DNA from: Ananas comosus
Taxonomy: Eukaryota; Streptophyta; Magnoliopsida; Poales; Bromeliaceae
Length of the DNA stretch: 64,000 nt
Assembly (NCBI RefSeq): GCF_001540865.1
Contig: NC_033621.1
Location: 7,469,701 to 7,533,700 of the forward strand
Direction: 5' to 3'
Made by a program: the position numbers and the translations under genes. Below, one piece after another: positions 12,701 through 24,319 of the stretch; positions within the stretch are counted from its first letter, which is position 1, and every line of letters begins with the position of its first letter. The notes under the pieces were generated by a model that was given only the letters and a program-made list of their open reading frames with translations, was not told the DNA's origin and searched no databases.

Positions 12701-13310
12701 TATACCTATACATTATTTTTCATAAATTTGTCACGTGACAGCATTTCCTTCATTGTTGAGTGTGAACTCCATCCCGAACCGACTCTTTCTACATGTTTCT
12801 CTTTTTCTTTACTTGAAGCGAACTGAGTCACACCTATCGATCTGCTATGTTGAATCGGTATAGTTCATGCTTGTCTATCTATATCTATACATTATTTCTC
12901 ATAAATTTGCCACATGGCAGCATTTCCTTCATTATTGAGTGCGGGCTTCATCCTGAACCGGCTCCTTCTATATGTTTCTCTCTTTTTTTACTTGAACCGA
13001 ACTGAGTCACACTTATCGATATGCTATGTTGAATCGGTGTAATTCATGCATGAATCAAACTCCTCTACATATTTTTCTCTGTTTTGCTTGAACCTAACTA
13101 GGTCACACCTAACGACCTGTTGTGTTGAACAGATATAATTTATGAAACCGAATAGGGTCACACCAGTAATCTGCATTTGGCCAAACTGGCCCACTGCTCC
13201 ACATGTTTCCATCTTTCTGTGACCTCCACATGTTTCTCTCTTTGTTTGCTTGAATGAAACCGAGTCGCACCTGTTGACCTACTATGTTGAACCGGTATAA
13301 TTCATTCGTA
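12701..13310. repeat. Degenerate tandem repeat, period about 180 bp
   Basis: Units start near 12701 and 12881 with 'ctatacattatttctcataa' and contain 'gcagcatttccttcatt' and 'gaactgagtcacac'. Two or more partial, more diverged units follow to about 13310. The array abuts the truncated copia LTR. No coding function is visible. Confidence 0.75.
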
Positions 13311-13781
13311 CTTTTTGCGGAAGCAACTCACGCTAGAGCTCAATGAGCCCAGATCGTAGATGTTGATTCACGTGTCCTTGGATCGTCCACGAAGGTCTTC
13401 TACAATTCTGAACCCGCGGTAGATCATACTACAAACAAGCACGATCTCGAATCCACTGTTCAAGACCCTCTAGAACAATATATTAGTGGAGGATGTAGTT
13501 TCTCTCTCTTACATGACGGCTCACAAATTATTATATTATTTCTTATTATGTCTTATGAGAGATAGCTCATATATTTGTAAGGGATCCCAAAATTCTAATA
13601 GACAAGTAAGAGATTAGGTCGAATCGGTTTATGATTGTTATCCTAATATGGTTAGAATATATCTCTAATTAGCTTTCCAATTTAAAAGCGAGATTAATTC
13701 TAATCCAATTAGACAACATAATAACTGTCGGATCGAACACGATCATGGGCGCACCCGATTCGGTTTAAACGAATGTCAACA
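13311..13781 (-). mobile_element. Truncated Ty1/copia LTR
   Basis: On the minus strand this begins TGTTGACATTCG at 13781 and runs to about 13311, where the tandem repeat cuts it off. It matches, inverted, the LTR at 52509-52994. Shared text includes the block around the 'ggaccttcgtggacgatcc' phrase and the TG start after a purine tract. Confidence 0.75.
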
Positions 13782-14682
13782 TCTCCCACTCGCACATGAC
13801 GGGATCGATACCATCATAACCACTTCCTCAACATTACATCACTATTGATTCCATTCATATAGGGAAATGAATAGTGCGACCGCCAAGTCAACTTGCATTT
13901 TGGGCGCTCTATACTAGAAACCGCATAAGGCCAATATAGAGATATCAACCCTCAAAAGAGAATATTAGACTCGTGATGCCCTAGACTATTGGATTACATT
14001 AGGTTCAGCATCTCTAATCGCTCAAAGAGCCATGCGAACCTCTATTATGCACATTATGACACTATACTTATGATTGTCTCGTTATACTGAAGTGACACAA
14101 CCTATCGACAATGAGTCAAAGTGTCTCAATGTAATTCAACTAGTTTTTCTTGAGCCCTCATGCCACTAAATTAAGAACTGATTGCTTTTCCAGCAATGCC
14201 CCGTAAAGCTGCATCACTCATAATCGTAGGAAACATGCCAAAGTAGCAACATAAATTTTTCTACTTAATGACATAGTCAAAAATCACTAAGGACATCTAA
14301 CATATATAGGACATCGTCTCAAAATGATATCCATAAGAACTCACATGATGAGGAAACAGGGATCCATTCACTCATCTTCTTCATTTGGTCGCCTAGCACA
14401 TGTAGTATGAAATACAAGCTATGACAGACAATCTCAATGAGGGTATGTCTTTCTCAATGTCATACGGATCTTACCTCAGTCACACGCGGAGTGTCTAGCC
14501 TGAGTCCTTTATTTGCTTGCTATCTCAAGCACCAAATGGTGAGCTCACATCCGGATGTTAATGTACAGGCCATACGAATCGTGGGACTATTCGTATGTGA
14601 TCTTGCTTATGATCTCATCTTGGTGCCAACCAACGCAGCTTCTATTAATGCCTCAATTTTTGCTCGCTCTCTATAGCACAAA
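13782..14682 (-). mobile_element. Copia 3' internal segment with polypurine tract
   Basis: The minus strand shows a polypurine tract GAGTGGGAGA (13782-13791) directly before the LTR start. Upstream is about 890 bp of non-coding internal DNA. It matches in inverted orientation the sequence at about 47865-47967 plus 51748-52508, which belongs to the copia element downstream. At 14682 it is fused to gypsy coding DNA of the same orientation. Confidence 0.75.
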
Positions 14683-16649
14683 CGAAGTGATCCATCATTC
14701 TTCTTCACAAATAGGACCGGTGCTCCCCAAGGTGACACACTCGGTCTCACGAAACCCTTGTCCAGAAGGTCTTGCAACTGTGCCTTCAGCTCCTTCAATT
14801 CCGCCGGTGCCATCCTATAGGGTGCCTTTGAGATTGGAGTAGTCCCGGGAACGAGATCTACTACAAACTCAATCTCCCTATCAGGTGGCATGCCCGGAAG
14901 CTCCGCTGGAAACACATCCCCAAACTCCCGCACTATGGGGATGTCCTCAATCTTAGGGGCGTCATTCTCACCCCGCAACACAACAGTAGCCAAGTAGGCT
15001 ACGCAGCCTCTACTAATCAACTGCCTAGCTCGAGAGGAGCTAATCGTCATTGCAAACAGCGAACTCTGGCATCCTCGGTACACAACCTCCGCCTGCCCCG
15101 GCTCTCTAAATGTCACCGTTCGATTCTTGCAATCGATAGTGGCAAAGTACTTGGTCAACCAATCCATGCCCAAGACAACATCAAATTCTCCGAGTTTATG
15201 CAAAGCTAAAAGGTCTACGGGCATAATCCAATCTCCAACCCGAATAGGGCAACTGGGGCAAAACTCCCGAATGTCCAAGGAATGATCGGGTACAGTAACT
15301 CGTCCCGGATGCAACAAAGATGTCAAAGGAATGCCATGTAACTCGGCAAACAGCCGGTCTATGAATGAATGCGATGCACCGGTATCAAACAATGCTCTAA
15401 TTCGAATACCATAAAGTAAAATGATACCTGCAACCACATTCTCGGCTGCCGCCGCCTCCTCAGTCTGGGCCGCGTACATGCATCCGCTCGGGGCCTGTCG
15501 TGACCCCTCCGCCTGCTGCTGAACAGGCGGCCGTCCGGCCTGGTGGTGCGCAGAAGATGTCCCCTGACTGGGACCTGGCGATGCTGGTGCAGATGCCGAA
15601 GATGGCGCTGGCGATGGACTCCTCGGGCAGTCCGACTGAAAGTGGCCCTCCTGGCCACACAAGAAGCACCTGCCCCGACTGCGCGAATACTGCCGCGGGT
15701 AATGAGGACCGCCACAGATCACGCAGCGGGGAGTCTGGCAACGATCGGGTCCTCCTCGCTGAGTAGACGAGCCACGTCCCCGCGATTGGCTCCGGCTCCT
15801 GGGGTGCCTCGGCGGCCTCCGTGAGTGCGTCTGACTCACACCCTCAGCCGCTGGCCTCTTGCCCTTGCCCTTGTCTAGGGCCTCGCGTCGCTCCTAAAGG
15901 TCTGCCGCTCCAGCCTCCACAATCAACGCTCGATCCACAACCTCCTGATTGGTCTGGAGGTTGGAAGACTGCACCAACCGGAAGATAGAAGGCCGTAATC
16001 CGCGCTAAAAAATACGGGCCTTGTCCTCGTCGTCCCTCACAACAAACGGTACACAGTGAAGTAGCCAGGAGAACTCCCTCTCGTACTCGGCCACTGACCG
16101 CTCATCCTGACGCAAGCTGCGCAAGTCCTGATCCATCTTCCTCTTGACGCTGGTCGGAAAGTAATGCGCCAGAAGGAGCTCCTTGAATCGTGTCTATGTG
16201 ATCGCTGTCAAGTCGGTGCTGGGGTTGTCTTGGATATCCAACCACCAACGATAGGCCTCGCCGTCGAGAAAGTGAGTGGCGAGCCAAACTCTGTCCCGCT
16301 CCTCCACAAAGGTATCTCGAAAAATCTTCTCCATGTGCATCAACCACTTCTTAACAATCCAGTGGTCGACGTTCTCGCCGTCATACATCCTCGGGCTGCA
16401 CCTCTTGAACTCACTGAGGCGCTCCATGAGCCGATCACGCTCGGCTCCCTCGGCCCTCACGGGGAAAGCTGCCCCCGTGGCCGGTCTCTGAACTGGGAGT
16501 GCCGCAGCCACCTCCTCCCGAGGTGTGGTCGCCGGTGCCGCACGGGAAGAACTGGGCGCGGGGGACTGCGCCCTCGGTGCGACGTCCACCACGGGTGCTG
16601 GCGGTGTGGGACCCTGGGTCTCCCTCGAAGCTGCCGCCTGCTGAAGTAA
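14683..16649 (-). pseudogene. Ty3/gypsy gag-protease-RT fragment (copy 1)
   Basis: Minus-strand remains of a gypsy polyprotein. In order they are: the Retrotrans_gag part (around VDHWIVKKWLMHMEKIF), a CCHC zinc knuckle that is intact here (CFLCGQEGHFQSDC), an aspartic protease site (LFDTGASHSFID), and the start of reverse transcriptase. The RT breaks off after KKNDGSLRLC at about 14683, where copia DNA begins, so most of RT, RNase H and integrase are missing. In-frame stops occur, for example near 15893, 16007 and 16196. The length and large LTRs suggest a Tekay/Del-like chromovirus, but the chromodomain is not present to confirm that. Confidence 0.85.
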
Positions 16650-16650
16650 N
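16650..16650. other. Assembly N joining two gag-protease copies
   Basis: One N separates the end of copy 1 (gag, 'gcctgctgaagtaa') from a second copy that resumes in the protease region ('cccaagacaacatcaaattc', also at 15169). The next sequence expected after 'ctgaagtaa' appears at 18124-18145 in copy 2. Confidence 0.85.
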
Positions 16651-18354
16651 GCCCAAGACAACATCAAATTCTCCGAGTTTATGCAAAGCTAAAAGGTCTG
16701 CGGGCATAATCCAATCTCCAACTCGAATAGGGCAACTGGGGTAAAACTCCCGAATGTCCAAGGAATGATCGGGTACAGTAACTCGTCCCGGATGCAACAA
16801 AGATGTCAAAAGAATGCCATGCAACTCGGCAAACAGCCGGTCTATGAATGAATGCGATGCACCGGTATCAAACAATGCTCTAACTCGAATACCATAAAGT
16901 AAAATGATACCTGCGACCACATTCTCGGCTGCCGCCGCCTCCTCAGTCTGGGCTGCGTACATGCGTCCGCCCGGGGCCTGTCGTGACCCCTCCGCCTGCC
17001 GCTGAACAGGTTGCCGTCCGGCCTGGTGGTGCGCAGAAGATGTCCCCTGATTGGGACCTGGCGATGTTGGTGCAGATGCGGAAGATGGCGCTGGCGATGG
17101 ACTCCTCGGGCAGTCCGACTGAAAGTGGCCCTCCTGGCCATACAAGAAGCACCTGCCCAGACTGCACGAATACTGCCATGGGTAATGAGGACCGCCACAG
17201 ATCACGCAGCGAGGAGCCTGGCGACGATCGGGTCCTCCTCGCTGAGTAGACGAGCCACGTCCCCGCGATTGGCTCCGGCTCCTGGGGTGCCTCGGCGGCC
17301 TTCGTGAGTGCGTCTGACTCGCACCCTCAGCCGCTGGCCTCTTGCCCTTGCCCTTGTCTAGGGCCTCGCATCGCTTCTGAAGGTCTACCGCTCCAGCCTC
17401 CACAATCAACGCTCGATCCACAACCTCCCGATAGGTCTGGAGGTTGGAAGACTGCACCAACCGGAAGATAGAAGGCCGTAATCCGCGCTAAAAAATGCAG
17501 GCCTTGTCCTCGTCGTCCCTCACAACAAACGGTACACAGTGAAGTAGCCGGGAGAACTCCCTCTCGTTCTCGGCCACTGACCGCTCATCCTGGCGCAAGC
17601 TGCGTAAGTCCTGATCCATCTTCCTCTTGACGCTGGTCGGGAAGTAATGCGCCAGAAGGAGCTCCTTGAATCGCGTCCATGTGATCGCTGTCAAGTCGGT
17701 GCTAGAATTGTCCTAGATATCCAACCACCAACGATAGGCCTCGCCGTCGAGAAAGTGAGTGGCGAGCTAAACTCTATCCCGCTCCTCCACAAAGGTATCT
17801 CGAAAAATCTTCTCCATGTGCATAAACCACTTCTCAACAATCCAGTGGTCGACGTTCTTGCAGTCAAACATCCTCGGGCTGCACCTCCTGAACTCACTGA
17901 GGCGCTCTATGAGCCGATCTCGCTCGGCTCCCTCGGCCCTAACGGGGAAAGCTGCCCCCGTGGCCGGTCTCTGAACTGGGGGTACCGCAGCCACCTCTTC
18001 CCGAGGCGTGGTCGCCGGCGCCGCACGTGAAGAACTGGGCGCGGGGGACTGCGCCCTCGGTGCGACGTCCACCACGGGTGCTGGCGGTGTGGGAACCTGG
18101 GTCTCCCTCGAAGCTGCCGCCTGCTGAAGTAACAGGTCCTCCAGATGCTTCATCTGGGCCTCCTGCCGCTGAGCCACCTCAGCCTGTCGCTGCGTCGCTG
18201 CCGTCTGTTGCGCCAACAAATCAGTGAGGACCGCAAGCTGGGCCCTCAAGTCACGGACCTCACTAGATTCGGAAGTAGCGGAGGTCTCGACCTCCTCGGG
18301 GTGTGCCGCATCATCCGTCCCGGCAGACTGGGAGCGTGTAATCGGCATCGTCAC
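16651..18354 (-). pseudogene. Ty3/gypsy gag-protease region (copy 2)
   Basis: Minus-strand gag starts with MTMPITRSQSAGTDD at 18354. It continues through a Gln/Ala-rich coiled region, the gag core (VDHWIVEKWFMHMEKIF), the RNA-binding Arg/Ser-rich part, a zinc knuckle and the protease motif LFDTGASHSFID, ending at LGEFDVVLG next to the N. Compared with copy 1 the knuckle has lost its second cysteine (CFLYGQEGH). Further stops lie near 17769, 17715 and 17490. The stop after KA(C/R)IF (about 17490 and 16007) is shared by both copies. Gag normally packages the element RNA; this copy cannot make an intact product. Confidence 0.85.
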
Positions 18355-18665
18355 TACAAAGTATAAAAGCGCAAGTTAGTAACCTACGCTATCGCATCCC
18401 CGCTCAATTGGATAAAACCCAAATCATGCGAAAGTAAGGAGTGCCCTTCACTACTAACTCCCGATGTTACGTTGTCGGCCGCCAACGTAACCCTCCGCGA
18501 AGTTAGAAGCCATACACTCCGATCGAACTCTAACTTTTTCGAGTTATCATAAACCCAATCGAAATACTTTCGCTCACAAATCAATTAGACCTCGTCTCTT
18601 ACGAGCCTAATTCCTATAGTCCAACCAGCCTAAGGTTTACTAGGTCCACTAAGACTCAACCCTAG

Positions 18666-18677
18666 GCTCTGATACCA
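18666..18677 (-). other. Retrotransposon primer-binding site (initiator Met tRNA)
   Basis: The minus strand reads TGGTATCAGAGC, the standard complement of the 3' end of plant initiator tRNA-Met. It lies 8 nt inside the family A LTR and about 310 nt before the gag start. This fixes the orientation of the gypsy element and identifies 18686-21390 as its 5' LTR. Confidence 0.9.
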
Positions 18678-19111
18678 AATTAATCTGTCACGCCCCGGGA
18701 CCGGCGGAGGCCCTCACGGTAGCATGCCCAGACCCGCCATATGTCTACACATATAAGGCGTCTACAACAACAGCGAAAATAAAGCAAGAGATAGAACAAA
18801 AAGGAGTAAAAGACAACTAATGATATCAGAGCGGGTAAAGTTCTATCATCTATATCCAGAGTAAAAGAAACATAACAAAAACAGTAAAAGTAAGACATAA
18901 AGTAGTACAATATCTGTCTCTAGTACAAAAATGGTGGTTTCTATACATGTACGGGTATAACTCTCGACCTCTCACAAAATAAAGTAACGAAAGGTAGACC
19001 ACCTATCAAATCGTCCTCGAAGGAAGCTAGCTCGAAGCAACTCCCTTCCCGCGGTCCCTAGCCTCTCCCGGCGTGGAAGCCTCTGAAAAATATCGAGAAA
19101 AGAGGGCGTGA

Positions 19112-19130
19112 GAACTATAATTTATAGTTC
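19112..19130 (-). promoter_or_regulatory. Palindromic TATA core of family A LTR
   Basis: GAACTATAATTTATAGTTC is a perfect palindrome around the central base. It is followed by the conserved phrase CCCAGTGGGCA. The equivalent site at 44457-44475 differs only at the centre, and related sites are at 53877-53896 and 58041-58059. The position near the LTR's 3' part suggests the LTR promoter. Confidence 0.55.
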
Positions 19131-21009
19131 CCAGTGGGCAATTACTGACCTCAGCACAAGCTCCACTAGGCCCCAAAGAGAAGGGTAAGTAATGACAATA
19201 ATAATAAGCAATAAAGAGCGAGTATAAGAACTGCTAAAAGAAAGCATAAATGAAATGCTATACTACTATGTCTCAAGTAAGCATGATGTCAAAGTATATA
19301 ACATCTACTCTATCATGATAAGTATGTCCAAAGCATGACTATTAAGTTCCAATCATAACCGTCAAGTAAGTATCTCGATGCAGTATGTGCATACGTAGGG
19401 AATGAGCTCTATCAAGCAACCGAGTATACTACAATGCAATAAATGAAACAAGCAAGTATACCCAATGTCCCAAAGCTATGTCGTGAGCATGTCAAAGTAA
19501 TCCAACTACTAAGTCTATCTAGTAGTGATCATTCATTCTCAACACCGTGTCGATTTCTATTTCCAATTAAGGACCTACCAAAGGTAGTCCAGCTTGTGCC
19601 GTCTAAGTGCCTGTGGTAGCCCAACATCCCTACTCTTGGAATGTGTCTGTCCCACTCGACCCCGTAGGCTTCTCAATACCGTACGAGCGAACATAAGTCG
19701 CGTAGGCTAACTCCGGAGTGCCGGCTTGTAGGGAGCGACCCTCACAAGCATGTGCGAATGAGCACAAATGGCAAGCAAGCAAAGTCCAAGTCTCAAGCAT
19801 CCAATCCTCATGTCTCTAACATGGTATAGTCACCAGCATCCCGAAGATCTAGTTTAAGTCACAATGTGAAGTTCCAACATTCGTTACGCCTAGTGCCCCT
19901 TGACGACACTTAGACAATTTAATGTCCAACATGTTTCCAAATCCTTCGATGGCCCTATCCATTAGGTTCACACATGTCCCGAGCTCAATGCTGCTTGATG
20001 ATATTAGCTCTTTAATTCACATACATTCTAGTTCGATGCCTCTATATGGCAATTTTTGTCATCTTTCATATCTCAAATAAACTTAAGTTTAAATGCATAA
20101 ATCAAAGCTCATTTACATTATAGAAGCGTGAAACCAAGTTTCACATAGAATACTAAATGCAATCATAGATCTCTCAAGCAACTCTCTACTACATAGATGT
20201 CCAAAATTTCATCACATATAACATAGGCATTTTAAGCATTCTAAAAATCATAATAAATACATCTAACATGAATATGCATGCTTTTTCAATTAACGATACT
20301 CAAATCTTCACAAATGAGATTTTCTTATTGTGTGGCTAGGTCAAACCCACCGAACCGTCGCGCAGTGCCTCGTTTCGCCGAACAAAGTTGTCCACGAGTC
20401 TCAAAATATCCTAAAAGTATTGAGCGAAGAGATACACGGGCATTACGATCAACCATAAGATCAAACATTAACCAACAAGGCAAAAGGCCTAAAACTCACC
20501 TAATGTATAGAAAATTCCCCTCAAGCTCCTAAAGGGAGTTAGAATCCTTCCAAACCAATCTAAACCAAGGTTCTAATCTCATTAGATTAGTTTGAAAGGC
20601 CTCCAACCAAAAAGCCCCAAATAAACCCTAGATTTTCCATTCTAGGGTTTCATATAGTAAAATTTACCAAAACAAGGATCAAAGGATAGAATCAAGTACT
20701 AACCTTTCTAGATGCCTCAAAACAAGCTCTAAATCTTCTAGGGTTGAAGATTGGTCCATCACCAAGTCCTACAAGCAAGCTTCAAGCCTTGCAAGAGTGG
20801 AAAGGAAAGAAAAGGGATTGAGCTCCAAGCTCCCTCAAGCAAGCTCCTCTTCTTCTTCTTCTTCTTCTCCTTCTTCTTCTTCTCTCTCTAGAAAGTGTAG
20901 GAAGAGGGTGAGAAATGAGGAGGGAAGAGAGTAAAATGGTCATATAGACCATTTAGAGCAACAAAATCCAGAGAGACCCATCAAAAACTCAAATTTGCAT
21001 CAGCGCGGA

Positions 21010-21245
21010 CTGGGCAGTTTTCGCCCAGAGGGATCGGTCTCTCCTTGCAAGGGACCGGTCTCTCGTGTCGAACCCGAGAAACCAACGTTCGGGAACCGGT
21101 CTCTCCCCGCGCGGGACCAGTCTCTCACTGCGTAGGCGGGCTAGGGGACCGGTCTCGCCCGCCAGGGACCGGTTGCCTCCCCGGCTGCGCAACACTGTTC
21201 ACTAGGGGACCGGTCTCTCCTAACAGGGACCGGTCCCCGAGAGTG
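21010..21245. repeat. GGGACCGGTCTCTC minisatellite in LTR A
   Basis: About eight or nine copies of a GGGACCGGTCTCTC-like unit with short variable spacers, beginning about 145 bp from the LTR terminus. The core GACCGGTC is self-complementary. Any open frame here is a translation of the repeat. Confidence 0.85.
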
Positions 21246-21390
21246 AAAACTCTCAGGACTCGTCCAGAACTCAGGTTTTCGAACTTTTTTGGATCGGAAA
21301 ACATTCTACGACCCTCCACCAAGTGTGGAAAAGCTCGAAACACATCCAATCACTCGAACCTCGCAATTTGCAAAGGTCCAGTGTGTTACA

Positions 21391-21892
21391 CCTATCATCT
21401 TCTATTGCGTCGTCCTCCCAGGTAATCATCACGATCTCCTTCCCCCCATTCGTCATTTTCGCAAAAAATAATATTCAAATGACCACAACAAGGGCAATTT
21501 TGGAAAAAACTATATTTTTATGTCAGAATTACTAAATTTTATAAATTGAACCAAACATATTAATGCTATAAACACTGTAATCTAGTATTACATTACTGCA
21601 TTAAACCAAACATGCTAATACAACATCAGTAGTAATCTCACGCCGAAATCCAAGATACTTGGATATGTCGAGATACTTTGTAATATTACATAACTCGAAC
21701 CAAACGGGCCCTTAGAGTATCTCGGAACACTTCGGGGCTTAAAAGAACCCCGAAATGCGAAAATCGAGCAATTTCGGTGGTTTCATATCACGTTGGTTGC
21801 TGCTATTTGCAGCGGTGTGGTAACCTTATTGGCTAGTGTTGGGGTGAGGGGTGGTATCTCTGGTTGCAGCAAGATAGCTACGTGTCATGCCC
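21391..21892. other. Intergenic, old element fragments
   Basis: No gene. The sequence ending near 21712 reads, on the minus strand, GGGCCCGTTTGGTTCGAG followed by ATGTAATATTAC, a phrase typical of old DNA-transposon MITEs. From about 21715 the DNA continues across the inserted solo LTR into 24320 and beyond. Confidence 0.4.
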
Positions 21893-24319
21893 CGAGATCG
21901 ATCCCTTTGGCCGATCCGGGCACGTCGAACAGACGCCGAACAGACAGCACCTCCCCTGTCCACCCAAGGCTCAACACATGTACAATTCAAGCAAAAAGAA
22001 TGCACAAGCGGAAACATACATAATGGCTTACACGAGGGTAAGCAATAGCCAAAGTGAAAGAATACTAAACTCTACAACCATGCAAGTAGAATGATTACTT
22101 TTAACCATTTACAAGCATACATCTTTTACATTCACATTTGCCTTTACATTCCTTTTCATCATTTCTTTTCTTTACATCACAATGTCTCCACAATAGGATC
22201 TTACATTTAACCATCTTTAATATATTTGCACCATTCATATACCTATAATCATCAAATAACAAAAGATGATATAATAAAGATATGCAACTACAAAATATGA
22301 AACCCGACTCGGGTGGTCACTGTCTACGGCGCGATACCTTTACCGCGGTCATCCGCCGGCTCGCTAGGTCCGAGCTATGTGGAAATAGTGGGGTGAGAAT
22401 TACAACGAAGTTCCCAGTGGGTTCGGCCCCAACCTTGCCGACTTTCCCACTAGGTCTAACTCAGGCATAATAGAAAGAATAAGCAGATAGATAGGTAACC
22501 AACTATACAAATGCAGCTAATATTCCTGACAATAATATTCAATGAACATGCTCAATGTAATATTCATGATGAATGCAAGTTCTCATTTCTCATTGTTCAA
22601 TCTCATGGCTAACCCGTAGGTGTCGCCCCCAAGCAACTCACGAACTCATAATCCTAATTGTCGGGGAGACTACTACGACCCGACGGGACCGTCCTCTGGG
22701 GATCAGCACCAATCCAGTGATGACAACTCCGGAGCTTATCGCTCGAGGGGGAGCTACCACCCTCCGAGCAAGGACTTAAAGCGAGTATGATCCAATCCTT
22801 AACTATAAGGATGTAAGTTCAATCTATTCCTTAACTATAAGGAAACAATGCATTCATCACCCTTAACTCTAAGGTTGTTATGTCATAATGCCAATCTTTC
22901 ACATGCACTTGAATTTTCTACTTTCTTTAGTGTCATTTACACTACATGTTCTTTGGTCTCAACTCTAGCATTCAATATTCATTAATGCCACTCTTGTTCT
23001 CTGATGCCACACACTAACTCTAGTGTTCATCTTTGCATTTACTAATGCCACTCGATCTACATATCATAGTGTCACATTATTCTTTACCCCAACTAGGTTT
23101 TTGTATCACATCTCATGCACACATAGGGTTCTTAGGTTCTCAACCATGTCATAATGCATTTGTACTCATAATATGCAACAATTTATGTAATTATCATCTC
23201 AATCACGCTATACACATATGCTCAATAAGTGACACATTAGACATAAAGAGAATTTCAAAGAGTTTGGTAAGCACCACCCACCTCGTAGGCTTGCTAGGGT
23301 GCTCGGGTTTAAATTCCACGATTTTTAGCCGCATATATCCTTGCCTGCGGCAAAACGAAGCCAAATTAGACTTTTTCACTCGTAGCGTTGCATAGACTCT
23401 TTGTTTCGACGAACCGAGTGCACTAACGCGTCAGAAATACCCCCAATTAGGTTTCTATAAGGTCAATTTGCCTTTAGAACCCATCATGACAAAAGCCCCA
23501 AATTTGGGTGCCCTAGTTTTCACATACCACCATAATCCCCATTTTGATCTCTACCATAAGTAAAAGAAAGCTTAAATACACCAAGATATCCTATCAAAAT
23601 CATTTCTAGGTCAATCCCAACCCATCTTAGGGTTCTACCATGAGAGGGCTCAAAGCTTATCTCTAAAGCTTTCCTTTCCTTGTGCTAGAGAAGATGAAGC
23701 AGCAGCTACTCCACCTCTTTGTCTCCTTCCACCAAATCCACCTCCTAGCTCCACCTCCAAGAGATAGAGGAAATTCTAGAGAGAGAGAGAGGGAGCTTTG
23801 AGTGTTTGTGTGTGTGTGGGGAAATGAGAGGAAGAGCTCTTTTTCCCTCATACTTAACCCCACCATGCCACTTTTGCATTTAGGCCCCTTAACTCTCACC
23901 ATCTCACACTGCCCAGACTGGGCAGTTTTAGGGCACGGGGACCAGTCTCTCCAGTAGGGACCGGTCCCCGAGAGCACTCTTTGCTGTCTACGTGCGCGGG
24001 GGGGACCGGTCTTCCCCTAAGGGACCGGACCTTCAGGATCGATCTCCTCCTGAGGGACCGGTCCCCGAGAGTACAATTTGTGTAGACTGGATGTTTGCTA
24101 TCCCACGCTTACGGGGACTGGTCTCTCCCCCCAGGGACCGGTCCCCGAGAGCAGAAAATCTACAGTTTGCAGATTTTCACTCTCATTGCTCTCGAAGACT
24201 CCCTACAATGCACTTTATGCCTTTTTGACGCATTTGACCTTTCTGAAGCATTCCAATTTCACACTTTGACCAATTTGGTTAAAGTTCGATAGTTTCTACC
24301 AAAGTTTCGGTATATTGCA
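21893..24319 (-). mobile_element. Solo LTR, family B
   Basis: On the plus strand it starts TGTCATGCCCCGAG and ends GGTATATTGCA. Flanking 5-mers CTACG and CTGCG form an imperfect target-site duplication, and there is no internal region, so this is a solo LTR left by recombination. Its first 100 bases resemble the family B copy at 48069. It carries its own GGGACCGGTC array (23930-24160). Confidence 0.8.
23930..24160. repeat. GGGACCGGTC repeat array in solo LTR B
   Basis: Six to eight units of the type GGGACCGGTCCCCGAGAG, starting about 160 bp from the LTR terminus. It uses the same motif as the family A array at 21010-21245 although the LTR backbones differ. Confidence 0.85.

Larger units (their letters stand above)
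18686..21390 (-). mobile_element. 5' LTR of gypsy element (family A)
   Basis: A 2.7 kb LTR that in element orientation begins TGTAACACACTGGACC at 21390 and ends GGGGCGTGACA at 18686, next to the primer site. The same LTR, inverted, is at 41735-44888. It contains a 19-bp palindromic TATA core (19112-19130) and a GGGACCGGTCTCTC repeat array (21010-21245). No 3' LTR partner is present, because the element is truncated at 14683. Confidence 0.85.

Noticed and set aside
15359..17307. Numerous frames on both strands over the gypsy remnant
   Set aside because: They are shadows of the gag-protease reading on the minus strand and repeat in both copies.
21045..21425. 126-codon frame with recurrent GPVSP and DRSP words
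   Set aside because: It is the translation of the GGGACCGGTCTCTC array in an LTR, not a protein.
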